This document shows positions 14,949 to 23,906 of a stretch of 64,000 bases of DNA, piece by piece; the stretch's first letter is position 1; each line of letters starts with the position of its first letter. The notes beneath the pieces were generated by a model. It was given only the letters and a program-made list of their open reading frames with translations. It made no database searches and was not told the DNA's origin. The position numbers and the translations under genes are program-made. The stretch comes from an uncultured Oscillospiraceae bacterium (GTDB lineage Bacteria > Bacillota > Clostridia > Oscillospirales > Oscillospiraceae). The DNA lies in assembly GCA_910585265.1 (NCBI GenBank), contig CAJUCA010000008.1:1-64000 (forward strand), in the 5' to 3' direction.

Positions 14949-17900
14949 GAGCCTCATGGTCACCGTCAACGCCAGCAGCTTCAAGGATGACGATGACATC
15001 ACCAAGGTCTATGCTGAAGCCATCGACGTCCTGACCGAGCTGGGCGTCGTCAAGGGCTACGGCGAGGACGACCCCAACGAGGGCAAATTCCTGCCCAAGA
15101 ACAACATCACCCGGGCCGAGGTGGCCGCTATCATGTACCGCATCGTCACCGGCGATGTGAACGATGCCAACGTCCACCTGTACAAGTACGACAGCGAGTT
15201 CACCGATGTGAATTCCGACAACTGGTTCGCCCCCTATGTGAACTTCTGCGCCAACAACGAGCTGGTCAAGGGCCGGGGCAACGGCAAGTTCGACCCCAAG
15301 GCCAACATCACCGGCTATGAGGCCCTGGTGATGATCCTGCGGGCCATCGGCTACAACAACCCCAGCGAGTTCACCAATCCCTCCACCTGGAGGACCAAGG
15401 CCTCCGGCTACGGCATGAAGCATGGCCTGACCGAGAACATCCAGGAGGGTTCCCTGGGCGCGTTCGCCACCCGTGAGGTGGTGGCCGAGATCATGTTCAA
15501 GGGCCTGCTGGCTCCCATGCAGAACTACAGCATCCTGACCAACTACACCACCGACCTGCTGGTGGACGCCAGCGAGGTGAACTCTGCTGGTAACATCATC
15601 TATAAGACCGATGTTCCCAACACCCTGATGTACCAGACCTTCAAGATCGTGGGCAAGAGCAGCGACCTGACCTTCGACAAGTTCGGCCGTCCCACCGTCA
15701 TGTGGGTGAAGGATAAGGCTGGCGATACCGTGGAAAACGGCGGCAAGTACATTCTGAACGCCGATAAGGGTGCTAATGCCACGGTGGCTACCACCGAGGG
15801 CGCGGATGAGGCGAAGGTTTCCCTGAACATGACCCCCGTCAGGACCTACACTGACGCCGTGACCGAGTGCCAGCTCACCAAGGATGTGAACGGCGATAAG
15901 TCCATCCCCTGGGGTGCTATCGTTGAGGTGCTCAACGGCAACCAGACCGCTCCTACCACCGATGCGGGGAACACCCTCACCGGTGTTGCGAAGGATAGCC
16001 TGGACAAGCGCACCGACGCAAAGCTGGACGCCCTGCACACCACCACCAAGTATATTGGCGCTACCGGCCGTACCACCGAGATCTACAAGCTGGATCAGCA
16101 GGTGTACATTAAAAAGGCCGATGGTACGATCGATACCAAAACGAACTATGATGCCGCACCGGCTAACTACACCACCTCCAACCTGTGGGTGTTCGTATAC
16201 ATCGACACCTTCCTGGGCCAGGTGGTTGACACCACCCCCGCCATTAAGGACTCCGCCAGCCACGTCATTAAGGCGGCCACCGCCACCGTGCATCTGGGCA
16301 ATAATGGCGGCGACGAGCTGGTGGAAGTGATCCTGGAGACCGAGAGCTACACCAAGGGCGACCTGATCCTGGTGCAGACCTACGGCGGCGGCTATGCCAC
16401 CGCGATCGACACGCTGGACGACGTGGACAGCCCCGCTAAGGCCCCTCTGGCCCCTGCGGACGTGCCCAATTTCGCCACCCAGTTTGAGGATACCACTGAC
16501 GGCGTCTTGGCCGTGGTGGCGGACGTGAAGCCCACCACCCAGCGCGTGACCGTGAAGGCCACCGTGGGCGCGCAGGATGCCAAGATGGGCATCATCGGCA
16601 CCGACGGCAAGACCTATATGGCCAGCAACACCTTCCTGGCGGGCCGTGTGACCGGTGCTGACAACAAGACCGTGCTGGACGAGTGGTACAAGGATTCCAA
16701 CGTGCTGGGCAGTGCCGATGGCAACAAGGGCCTGACCAACAACATGATTGGCAAGACCTTCGACCTGGTGCTGGATCAGCACGGCTACATTGTGGGCCTG
16801 AAGCAGGTGCTCACCTCCAACTCCAGCGTGGGCGTGATCACTGGCGTGGATTCCAAGCGGATCGGCACTGGTAAGTACCTGTCTGAGATCGAGGCCTTCA
16901 TGACTGACGGCACCACTCAGACCTTCTGCGTGCCCAAGATCGTGAAGAAGTCCGATGGTGCAGTTCAGACCCTGTCCGCTTCCGTGGATCCCGACACCAC
17001 CGACCTGGCTTACACCTTCTTCTCCTCCGCTTCCGAGGCCGAGGGCGTTTGGGACAATGGCGATAATATGTACGGCTCCCAGATCGGCGTGGGCTCCCTG
17101 GTGAAGTTCGCCAACGTCACCGTGGGCGGTGAGAGCTACTGGAAGATCGACGACTATGACCAGTATAAGGATGCCGTTGGCGATGACAAGTACGCTACCA
17201 TCAAGGCGGCTGGTGCTGTGACGCATACCGGCACACTGTCTACTTCCGTGGGCACTCTGAAGGCCTCCGACGTTAACGGCAATCTGGTGGAGACCGGCAA
17301 AACCGACACCCTGTTCGGCAACACCCGTACCACCAAGATGCTGGACGACAATTCCGTGGTGTTTGTCACCGAGTATGACTACCGCTACAACGCGGGCGAC
17401 GAGAACGAGGGCGGCAACACCGACATGAGCTACAAGGTCTACAACGGCTTCAAGAACATCCCCACCATCGAGGCCGCCACTGGCAATGTCGTCTACCAGC
17501 GTCTGGACAAGAACCCCGAGTACTTCCTCATCGGCAAGACCGACGAGTGCAAGGACTACATCATCAAGGATCAGGCCAAGATCACTGTGGACGAGTCCTA
17601 CCTGCTGCTGAGCCGCGGCGCGACCTACGATGAGTACTCCGAGTACAACGTGCTGAAGAACGGCGAGCTGACCACCCTGAAGGTGGCTAACGGCAACGAC
17701 GCGGTGAACGCGGACATCGAGGCCACCCTGACTGGCGTGGCCAACACCGGGAACCAGCTGATCATTGTCACCGGCCGCAACGCCAAGGGCTACGTCACCA
17801 GCGTGATCGATGCCTATACTATTGGTCAGAGCGGTACTAATGCCCAGAAGAACCTGCTGATGGAGAACGGTATGCTCAAGAATGGCGGCGATGTTGATAC

Positions 17901-18231
17901 CGCGTCTGATTACCTGGTGCAGATCGCGCCCGATTCCCCTGCCGCCGCAGGGAATGCCGCCACCGTGCGCAAGTACGGCGAGAGCGTGCTCCAGATCGTT
18001 GGCAACGCCAACGGCTTCCTGACCATCGCCGAGGGCTGCAAGGTGGTTCTGGTCAACCGCGACCTGGGCACCACCTATGACATCAGCCTGAACGAGGCCA
18101 TCCGTTACTCCAACGGCGTGGACGGGGCGAGTGCGGACTCCACCCTGAAATCCCACGGCATGGTGTTCGAGCTGAACGAGTACGGCTATGTCTGTGCCCT
18201 GTACGTCATCGACGATTGGGAGACCACCTAA
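14896..18231 (+). CDS. SLH-domain S-layer-like surface protein 1
   Basis: A 1111-residue secreted protein: signal peptide 1-27 (ends VTVNA), three SLH motifs (about 33-225: NNITRAEVAAIMYRIV, FTDVNSDNWFAPYVNFC, ANITGYEALVMILRAIGY, ATREVVAEIMFKG), then about 880 residues rich in Thr/Asp/Gly/Val without a recognised domain, probably the outward-facing layer. Large size, acidic composition and abundant preferred codons suggest a major surface protein. It is convergent with a tail-fibre-like gene and paired, in mirror image, with the SLH gene at 19428-22397, with which it shares an identical leader and signal-peptide start. Confidence 0.9.
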   Translation: MRNLKKFLALVLAMMMTLSLMVTVNASSFKDDDDITKVYAEAIDVLTELGVVKGYGEDDPNEGKFLPKNNITRAEVAAIMYRIVTGDVNDANVHLYKYDSEFTDVNSDNWFAPYVNFCANNELVKGRGNGKFDPKANITGYEALVMILRAIGYNNPSEFTNPSTWRTKASGYGMKHGLTENIQEGSLGAFATREVVAEIMFKGLLAPMQNYSILTNYTTDLLVDASEVNSAGNIIYKTDVPNTLMYQTFKIVGKSSDLTFDKFGRPTVMWVKDKAGDTVENGGKYILNADKGANATVATTEGADEAKVSLNMTPVRTYTDAVTECQLTKDVNGDKSIPWGAIVEVLNGNQTAPTTDAGNTLTGVAKDSLDKRTDAKLDALHTTTKYIGATGRTTEIYKLDQQVYIKKADGTIDTKTNYDAAPANYTTSNLWVFVYIDTFLGQVVDTTPAIKDSASHVIKAATATVHLGNNGGDELVEVILETESYTKGDLILVQTYGGGYATAIDTLDDVDSPAKAPLAPADVPNFATQFEDTTDGVLAVVADVKPTTQRVTVKATVGAQDAKMGIIGTDGKTYMASNTFLAGRVTGADNKTVLDEWYKDSNVLGSADGNKGLTNNMIGKTFDLVLDQHGYIVGLKQVLTSNSSVGVITGVDSKRIGTGKYLSEIEAFMTDGTTQTFCVPKIVKKSDGAVQTLSASVDPDTTDLAYTFFSSASEAEGVWDNGDNMYGSQIGVGSLVKFANVTVGGESYWKIDDYDQYKDAVGDDKYATIKAAGAVTHTGTLSTSVGTLKASDVNGNLVETGKTDTLFGNTRTTKMLDDNSVVFVTEYDYRYNAGDENEGGNTDMSYKVYNGFKNIPTIEAATGNVVYQRLDKNPEYFLIGKTDECKDYIIKDQAKITVDESYLLLSRGATYDEYSEYNVLKNGELTTLKVANGNDAVNADIEATLTGVANTGNQLIIVTGRNAKGYVTSVIDAYTIGQSGTNAQKNLLMENGMLKNGGDVDTASDYLVQIAPDSPAAAGNAATVRKYGESVLQIVGNANGFLTIAEGCKVVLVNRDLGTTYDISLNEAIRYSNGVDGASADSTLKSHGMVFELNEYGYVCALYVIDDWETT

Positions 18232-18259
18232 TCCTTCGCTGACTGACAAAACGGCATAA

Positions 18260-18295
18260 AAAAATCCCCCCGGCCTTTTGGCCGGGGGGATTTTT
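18260..18295. terminator. Bidirectional terminator between SLH gene 1 and tail-fibre-like gene 1
   Basis: A 16-bp perfect stem, AAAAATCCCCCCGGCC and complement, with a TTTT loop and flanking A/T runs; it serves both convergent genes. Confidence 0.92.
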
Positions 18296-18300
18296 CGCGC

Positions 18301-18711
18301 TCAGGTTTTGGGGATGTCCTTGACAGTCCAGCCGCCCAGGAACGCCAGGTAACAGTAATGGTTGTTGCCGCCGAGCAGCCTGCCGCCTGTCTGGAAGCCA
18401 TTTTCCACGATTTGCAGATCGACACTATTTTGGCTGATGGTGGTGTTGTCCCCGGTCACGAAGCCCATGCGGACGTTTTCTGATCCTATGCCCGTGACCA
18501 TCACCGCCAGGGGACGCTCCCCCAGATCGATGATCTTCTGCCCGCTTTCGTACCGCCCCATAACCAGGCGGCAGTTCTCCAGCGAGACGACCCGCTGGGA
18601 TACGTCGGCGAGGGTGGCGTCCAGGGTGCTGGCGTTCTCGTTCAGGGGTGCGGGGGAGAGGGGATCGCTGGTCTCGATGAGGTTGAGCTTCAAATTTTGT
18701 GTGTGTTGCAT
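18301..18711 (-). CDS. Tail-fibre-like small protein 1
   Basis: The 136-residue product begins MQHTQNLKLNLIETSDPL and has PLNENASTLDATL followed by a short coiled coil, the N-terminal pattern of short phage tail-fibre/receptor-binding proteins of clostridial phages. The C-terminal half (RLVMGRYESG, ENGFQTGG, YCYLAFLGG) looks like a small beta-rich head domain. ATG 18711 was preferred to an upstream TTG. It is paralogous to the divergent gene at 18928. No other phage genes are near, so a domesticated or surface-display role is possible. Confidence 0.7.
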   Translation of the reverse strand: MQHTQNLKLNLIETSDPLSPAPLNENASTLDATLADVSQRVVSLENCRLVMGRYESGQKIIDLGERPLAVMVTGIGSENVRMGFVTGDNTTISQNSVDLQIVENGFQTGGRLLGGNNHYCYLAFLGGWTVKDIPKT

Positions 18712-18927
18712 AGCTTTTATCAACTCCTTCGCCGCTGGATAAACGGGGGCGGGAGTTGCCCAATCCGGGGCAACTATGGGGCGAAAAAATTTCCCGGGAC
18801 AGTTTTGAGACGGCGGGCGTACAACGTTGCCTTTTTACCCAAATCCGCGGTTTTTCCCGCCATTGTTGCCCCGAACCGTACACCTCCGCCCCGTTTCTAA
18901 CCAGCCCCGAAGGGAGTGGTAGAAGAA
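18712..18927. repeat. Symmetric intergenic region between the two tail-fibre-like genes
   Basis: The two halves are imperfect inverted copies: ACTCCTTCGCCGCTGG near 18723 matches, in reverse complement, ACTCCCTTCGGGGCTGG from about 18898-18915, and GGGGCAACTATGG (about 18767) matches GGGGCAACAATGG. Each half precedes one of the divergent genes and contains its ribosome-binding site. No consensus promoter is obvious. Confidence 0.7.
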
Positions 18928-19359
18928 ATGCAACAAACCGAAACGTACAAGCTCAACAAGCCCGGGATCGATGATCCCCTCGCCATCGCGCCGCTGAACG
19001 AGAACGCGGACGCCCTGGAACGGGAGCTGACCCGGGTGGACACGGAAAAAGCCGCGCTGGACGCCCGGGTCACCGTGCTGGAGGCGGACAAGGTAAGGCT
19101 GATCCTCGGCTCCTATGTCGGTAGCGGAAAAAACGACAAAGAAACCCAGAATGTCCAGCTCGGCACTACCCCCAAGGCCGTCTTTTTCCCGAACGGCGGA
19201 AGAAGCCCGTACATGATTGTTCCTGGAACCCCCATATTTGATAGTTACTGTAATATGAACATCGCGGAGATCGTGGAAGGCGGTTTCCAGGTCGTCCGAG
19301 ACAGACACTCGGACTTCAACATCAATGGTACCACCTATCATTTTCTCGCGCTGGTATGA
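18928..19359 (+). CDS. Tail-fibre-like small protein 2
   Basis: A 143-residue paralogue of the product of 18301-18711: MQQTETYKLNKPGIDDPL, then APLNENADALERELTRV and a coiled coil, and a C-terminal domain with RLILGSYVGSG, TTPKAVFFPNGG, VEGGFQVV and YHFLALV. The two proteins are clearly homologous at the N-terminus and more divergent in the C-terminal domain, as expected if the C-terminal part recognises different ligands. Start 18928 follows GAAGGGAG. It converges on SLH gene 2. Confidence 0.7.
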   Translation: MQQTETYKLNKPGIDDPLAIAPLNENADALERELTRVDTEKAALDARVTVLEADKVRLILGSYVGSGKNDKETQNVQLGTTPKAVFFPNGGRSPYMIVPGTPIFDSYCNMNIAEIVEGGFQVVRDRHSDFNINGTTYHFLALV

Positions 19360-19364
19360 GCAGC

Positions 19365-19398
19365 AAAAGGCCCCCCGGAGTTCCGGGGGGCCTCTTTT
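19365..19398. terminator. Bidirectional terminator between tail-fibre-like gene 2 and SLH gene 2
   Basis: GGCCCCCCGG / CCGGGGGGCC stem with loop AGTT, flanked by AAAA and TCTTTT. Mirrors the terminator at 18260-18295. Confidence 0.9.
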
Positions 19399-19427
19399 GA
19401 TGCTCAGGTTACGCGTGTGTGATTAGC

Positions 19428-22397
19428 TCACGCAACCGCGGTGACGTAAATCACGATGGCGGTGCCGGTGGTGCCGTTCATCGCGCTGCTCAGCAGCACG
19501 TCAACCTTGATACCCGTGTTCTCCTCAACGGCGCGGCGCAGGCTCATGTAGTCGGTGATGCCATGATCCACGCCGGTGATATCGATCACCTTGGCGTCGG
19601 CGGCGTGGATGGTATTCGTGCCTTCCGTGATGTCGCCGAAGGCGGTAGCCGCATTGGTCAGCGTCTTTTGCGTCCAGCTGTACGTGGTATCAGCCGTCAG
19701 CACATAGTAGCCGCTGGCGTCCAGCGTGTAGGTATAGAACTTGTGGGCCTCCAGCACAGCAGCGGCAGCCGGGGCCCCACTGCTCACGGTCGCGTTCGCG
19801 CCAATCTTGCTCGCCAGGATCCCGCTGGTGCCCTTCTCGCCGGCCACACGGATCTGGTACTGCACGGCCTCCCCATCGTCGGTCATCGGGTCGGTGGCAG
19901 CGGGGGTATAAGCCTTCTCGCTGTACAGGAAGGTGGTGGGCTGGATGCGCTTCACGCTCACCAGGTACACATCGGTCACCACGTTGTTCTTGCTGCCCAC
20001 GTGCTCGGTGTCGTCAGTGTCGGTGAGGTACCAGCCCTCAACCTCTACGCTGGCCGCGCCGTTCAGCAGGGCGTTCAGCCCGGTGACGGTCTCCACCTTC
20101 AGGGTGGAGCCCCAGCCGGTGATCACGTGGAACTTGGTGTCGTTGGTGAAGTAGTTCGGGGTGTCGGCATTATCGCCAGTGCCGCCCTGGTTGCCGTCGT
20201 CGCCCCAGTCCATAATCACCTTGGTATTCTTGTTCCACACCCTGTTGATAACGGGCGTGGTATCGCCGGAGTCCACGATCTGGTCAAGCCAAGCCAGCTT
20301 GCTCAGAACCTTGTTGCCGTTCACGTTATACAGCTCGTAGCCCAGCCCGCCAGCCGTGGTGGGGTCAAGGACGCCCACATACTGGTTATTGCCCTGGGTG
20401 CCATTGGCCACGCCCATGAAGTGGATGTCGCGAGCGGTGCTGGCCACATTGGCGATCACGTCCTTGTAGGTCTTCTCGGTGACCTCAACCACCTGCACCT
20501 TGCCCTCGACATCCACGCCCTGGAGGTAGTACTTGAAGCCGTCGATGCCCTCCTGGACCCAATAGCCGTACGCGCCGATCAGCCTGGTATCCAGATCCTT
20601 CACCACCCGGACGTACTTGCCGTAAGTGTCCAGGAAGAAGGTCAGGGTCGCGCCGATCTTCAGATTGGCGGAGCCGCAGTGGGCATTGGCGGTGTCCCAA
20701 AGCACGGACTGCTCGATGGTCTCGCCGTTGGACAGGGTGACCTCGCCAGTGCCGCTGATGGCGGTAACGGTGCCCTGCTTCTTCTCGGTGATCTTGTTGA
20801 TGCCGTAGTAGAACTGGGTGCCAGCAGTAGTGATGCCCTCGGTGCCGGTGCCGTAGATCTTGTTCAGCACCACCCGCGCACCAACGGTGATATCCTCCTC
20901 GCCGTAAATCAGCAGGCTCTGATCCTTGGCGGTGGGCACGGAACGGTAAATGGTGGTGGTATCGATATCATGGGTCACGGTCTTGTTGGCGGCGTAATCG
21001 TTCTTCGCGTCCACCTGGTCCAGGCTCACGCCCAGGTTGATAACCACGTCCAGGCTCTCGTTCGCGCTGTTGGAGATCAGCATATAGATCTCCTTGGTGG
21101 CGTTGTCAAAGGCCGCGCCGGGAGTGTTGGCGGCAATGCCATCGCCCACGGCGGCGCTGCCGAACTTCTCAAACGCATCGCTGAACTGCACCTTGGTGCT
21201 GCCATTGACAGTAAAGCCAGCGGCCTTGGCCACCTTGCCCAGCTCGCCGTCCGTGGTGGTGTCGCTCACGTCAGGCTTATTGGCGGTCTGGGGATCGGCC
21301 TTCACAACCTCAACCTTGCTGGCCAGATCGCGCACCGCATAGATCCCGTTGAACTTCGCGGGCAGGGTACTCGCGTAGGTAACGCTGGTCTCACCGATGG
21401 CCTGGGTGTCCTCGTCGGTATTCCAGTCATACCACACGTCCACCTTGTGGCCAAACAACTCCAGCCCGGTCTCAGTGGCGAACTGGATAGTGGCACTCTT
21501 AGCCGCCACAGCGGGATTGGCACCCGCCGCTACGCCGGGATCGGTATTGTAGACAAAGGAGCCGTTGGAGCCCACGCCATACCAGCCGCCGTCAGAGCTG
21601 TTCCAGTTCACGTTGACGCCCAGCAGGGTGTTGCTCTCGCCGGTCATCTGGTTGCCCACGATGATGCCGGTCATCTTGGTCAGGCCGAACACCTTCTTGC
21701 CCAGGGTGGGGTTCTTGATATTGCTCACCAGGCTGGTGTACTCGTTGTAGTCACCCAGGCTGGACATGGTGACGGTGGCGGGGCCAATCATGGCCTGGAA
21801 CACCAGGTCGGCCACCACATCGCGGCGGGCGGCGGTGCGCAGGTTGCCGCCGTAAGAGGTGGTCTTCACATTGTCCAGAATGCCCAGGGTGGTGGCCCGG
21901 GAGCCCACGGGGATCTCCCAGCCCTTGCCGGTGAACTCGCCCTTCTGGCCGTAGCCGATGGCCCGCAGCAGCATGGCCAGCATCTCATACCCAGTCACGT
22001 TGGAGCTGGGGTCGAAGCGGCCGTCGGTGCGGCCCTTGATGATGCCGTGATCCACGCAGTAGCCCACGTATCCGGCGAACCATTCGGTGCCCTTCACGTC
22101 GGTGAAGTTGTCCACGCCCACGTGCAGGCCGGCGTTGTCATCCTTCACGTCGCCGGTGACCACGCGGTACATAATGGCCGCCGCCTCGGCGCGGGTGATG
22201 TTGTTGCCGGGGTTGTAGTTTCCTGTCTCGTCGCCCCGGATGACGCCCACGCCGGACAGAACGTCGATGGCCTCGACGAACGCCTCGTCGGCCTTGTCCA
22301 GATCCGGGTAGGATTCCTTGGCGTTGACAGTGACCATCAAGCTGAGGGTCATCATCATCGCAAGGACCAGCGCGAGAAACTTCTTCAAATTTCTCAT
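19428..22397 (-). CDS. SLH-domain S-layer-like surface protein 2
   Basis: A 989-residue protein with the same signal peptide as the gene at 14896 (the first 27 residues are identical), SLH motifs (about 38-225: NNITRAEAAAIMYRVV, FTDVKGTEWFAGYVGYC, SNVTGYEMLAMLLRAIGY, AARRDVVADLVFQ) and about 760 residues of Thr/Asp/Val-rich sequence without a recognised domain. The C-terminal regions of the two SLH proteins are not obviously alignable by eye. It is oriented toward SLH gene 1. Which of the two is expressed cannot be told from sequence. Confidence 0.9.
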   Translation of the reverse strand: MRNLKKFLALVLAMMMTLSLMVTVNAKESYPDLDKADEAFVEAIDVLSGVGVIRGDETGNYNPGNNITRAEAAAIMYRVVTGDVKDDNAGLHVGVDNFTDVKGTEWFAGYVGYCVDHGIIKGRTDGRFDPSSNVTGYEMLAMLLRAIGYGQKGEFTGKGWEIPVGSRATTLGILDNVKTTSYGGNLRTAARRDVVADLVFQAMIGPATVTMSSLGDYNEYTSLVSNIKNPTLGKKVFGLTKMTGIIVGNQMTGESNTLLGVNVNWNSSDGGWYGVGSNGSFVYNTDPGVAAGANPAVAAKSATIQFATETGLELFGHKVDVWYDWNTDEDTQAIGETSVTYASTLPAKFNGIYAVRDLASKVEVVKADPQTANKPDVSDTTTDGELGKVAKAAGFTVNGSTKVQFSDAFEKFGSAAVGDGIAANTPGAAFDNATKEIYMLISNSANESLDVVINLGVSLDQVDAKNDYAANKTVTHDIDTTTIYRSVPTAKDQSLLIYGEEDITVGARVVLNKIYGTGTEGITTAGTQFYYGINKITEKKQGTVTAISGTGEVTLSNGETIEQSVLWDTANAHCGSANLKIGATLTFFLDTYGKYVRVVKDLDTRLIGAYGYWVQEGIDGFKYYLQGVDVEGKVQVVEVTEKTYKDVIANVASTARDIHFMGVANGTQGNNQYVGVLDPTTAGGLGYELYNVNGNKVLSKLAWLDQIVDSGDTTPVINRVWNKNTKVIMDWGDDGNQGGTGDNADTPNYFTNDTKFHVITGWGSTLKVETVTGLNALLNGAASVEVEGWYLTDTDDTEHVGSKNNVVTDVYLVSVKRIQPTTFLYSEKAYTPAATDPMTDDGEAVQYQIRVAGEKGTSGILASKIGANATVSSGAPAAAAVLEAHKFYTYTLDASGYYVLTADTTYSWTQKTLTNAATAFGDITEGTNTIHAADAKVIDITGVDHGITDYMSLRRAVEENTGIKVDVLLSSAMNGTTGTAIVIYVTAVA

Positions 22398-22478
22398 TGG
22401 ATTGTTTCCTCCTCAAATATTTTTGCCGTTGAGGAGAGAACTTTTTGACGCGAAAAAGAGGGGATGGGCCATCCTCTC
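22345..22478. repeat. Right arm of the 134-bp perfect inverted repeat
   Basis: Reverse complement identical to 14815-14948. It includes the leader hairpins, the ribosome-binding site and the first 17-18 codons of SLH gene 2. Confidence 0.95.
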
Positions 22479-22519
22479 CTTTTCGATCCCCGGCAAACAG
22501 GGAAAAAATATAAGATCAA

Positions 22520-22550
22520 GGGTGAAATTTCACCCGGCCTGTGCTATACT
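22520..22550 (+). promoter_or_regulatory. 16-bp palindromic operator overlapping a promoter for the GH13 gene
   Basis: GGGTGAAATTTCACCC (22520-22535) is a perfect palindrome. Its GTGAAA (22522-22527) lies 17 bp from TATACT (22545-22550), giving a plausible promoter whose -35 is inside the palindrome, so a bound repressor would block it. The site also lies upstream of SLH gene 2 on the other strand. Confidence 0.6.
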
Positions 22551-22613
22551 GTCACCGGACACAAACCATACCAGCCGGCGCGTTCCTTCTAACAACTGGA
22601 AAGGGGTATCTCT

Positions 22614-23906
22614 ATGGCCAAAAACACCACCAAAACCTACCGGAACCAGATCATGTATTCCGTCTTTGTCCGCAACCACACCCCCGGGGGCACCTTCGAG
22701 GGGGTGCGCCGGGATCTGAAGCGCATCAAAGCCCTGGGCACGGACATCGTCTGGCTCCTGCCCATCCATCCCATCGGGGAGAAATGCCGCAAGGGGACGC
22801 TGGGCAGTCCCTACGCCATCCGGGACTACCGGGCCGTCAACCCGGAATACGGCACCCTGGAGGACTTCCAATATCTGGTGGACGACATCCACGCCCTGGG
22901 CATGAAATGCATCATCGACGTGGTCTATAACCACACGTCCCCCGACTCCTGGCTGGCGGAGCACCACCCGGAGTGGTTCTACCACAAGCCGGACGGCAGC
23001 TTCGGCAACCGGGTGGGGGACTGGTGGGATGTGATCGACCTGGACTACGCCAGCCCCGGCCTGTGGGACTACCAGATCGAGACGCTGAAATATTGGGCCG
23101 GGATGGTGGACGGCTTCCGCTGCGACGTGGCCCCCCTGGTGCCTCTGGACTTCTGGCTGAGGGCCCGGGCGGAGGTGGAGGCGGTTCGCCCCGGCTGCTT
23201 CTGGCTGGCGGAGTCGGTGGAGCCCGACTTTGTCCAGGGAGGCCGGGCCGACGGCCTGACCGTGCTGTCCGATTCCGAATGCTTCCAGGCCTTCGACGCC
23301 TGTTACGACTACGACATCTTCCACGACCTCCACAAGTACCTCCGGGGGGAGGTCCCCCTGTCCTTCTACGCCGACCGGATCAGCCGCCAGGAGGTCATTT
23401 ACCCCGACAACTACGTCAAGCTGCGCTTCCTGGAGAACCACGACCAGGCCCGGGCCGCCTTCGTCATCCCGGAGGGCTTCGCCCTTCTCAACTGGACGGC
23501 CTTCCTCTATTTCCAGAAGGGCCTGACCATGCTCTACGCCGGGCAGGAGGCGGAGTGCGGCCACCGCCCCAGCCTGTTCGACAAGGACGATATCGCCTGG
23601 AACCTGAACGAGGGCGTGACACGCCTGCTGCAAACCCTGGCCAAGCTGAAAAAGAACCCCCTCCTCACCGACAGCCGTTACGAGGTGAAGGCACTCCCCC
23701 GCGACATCCTCCTGGCGGAGCACCGGAAGGGCGGACGCCGCCTCACCGGCCTGTTCAGCATGGGGGGCCAGTCCTCCCTGGTCCCGGTGGACGCGCCCGA
23801 CGGCCTCTACCCCAACCTGCTGGACAGTGCCTGCCGTCCGGTGGAGGTATACGGGGGTATGGTCAGGCTGAAGGGCGCGCCCGTGGTGTTCGAGTGGTCA
23901 GTCTAA
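22614..23906 (+). CDS. GH13 alpha-amylase-family glycosidase
   Basis: The 430-residue cytoplasmic (no signal peptide) enzyme has all four GH13 regions: DVVYNH (102-107), GFRCDVA with nucleophile Asp171, LAE with acid/base Glu200, and ENHD (274-277). Such single-domain enzymes hydrolyse alpha-1,4 or alpha-1,6 glucosidic bonds of malto- or isomalto-oligosaccharides; exact specificity is not evident. It has its own promoter with a palindromic operator. The last 9 bases overlap the convergent cytidine deaminase gene. Confidence 0.92.
   Translation: MAKNTTKTYRNQIMYSVFVRNHTPGGTFEGVRRDLKRIKALGTDIVWLLPIHPIGEKCRKGTLGSPYAIRDYRAVNPEYGTLEDFQYLVDDIHALGMKCIIDVVYNHTSPDSWLAEHHPEWFYHKPDGSFGNRVGDWWDVIDLDYASPGLWDYQIETLKYWAGMVDGFRCDVAPLVPLDFWLRARAEVEAVRPGCFWLAESVEPDFVQGGRADGLTVLSDSECFQAFDACYDYDIFHDLHKYLRGEVPLSFYADRISRQEVIYPDNYVKLRFLENHDQARAAFVIPEGFALLNWTAFLYFQKGLTMLYAGQEAECGHRPSLFDKDDIAWNLNEGVTRLLQTLAKLKKNPLLTDSRYEVKALPRDILLAEHRKGGRRLTGLFSMGGQSSLVPVDAPDGLYPNLLDSACRPVEVYGGMVRLKGAPVVFEWSV

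Noticed and set aside
14845..18249. Very long open frame antisense to SLH gene 1 (and similar ones antisense to the SLH genes at 19428-22397 and 8460-10841)
   Set aside because: They mirror the codon bias of the real genes in GC-rich DNA, have His/Gly/Val-rich low-complexity products and no ribosome-binding sites.
18301..19359. Prophage remnant
   Set aside because: Only two small tail-fibre-like genes are present; no integrase, terminase, portal, capsid or lysis gene occurs in the window.
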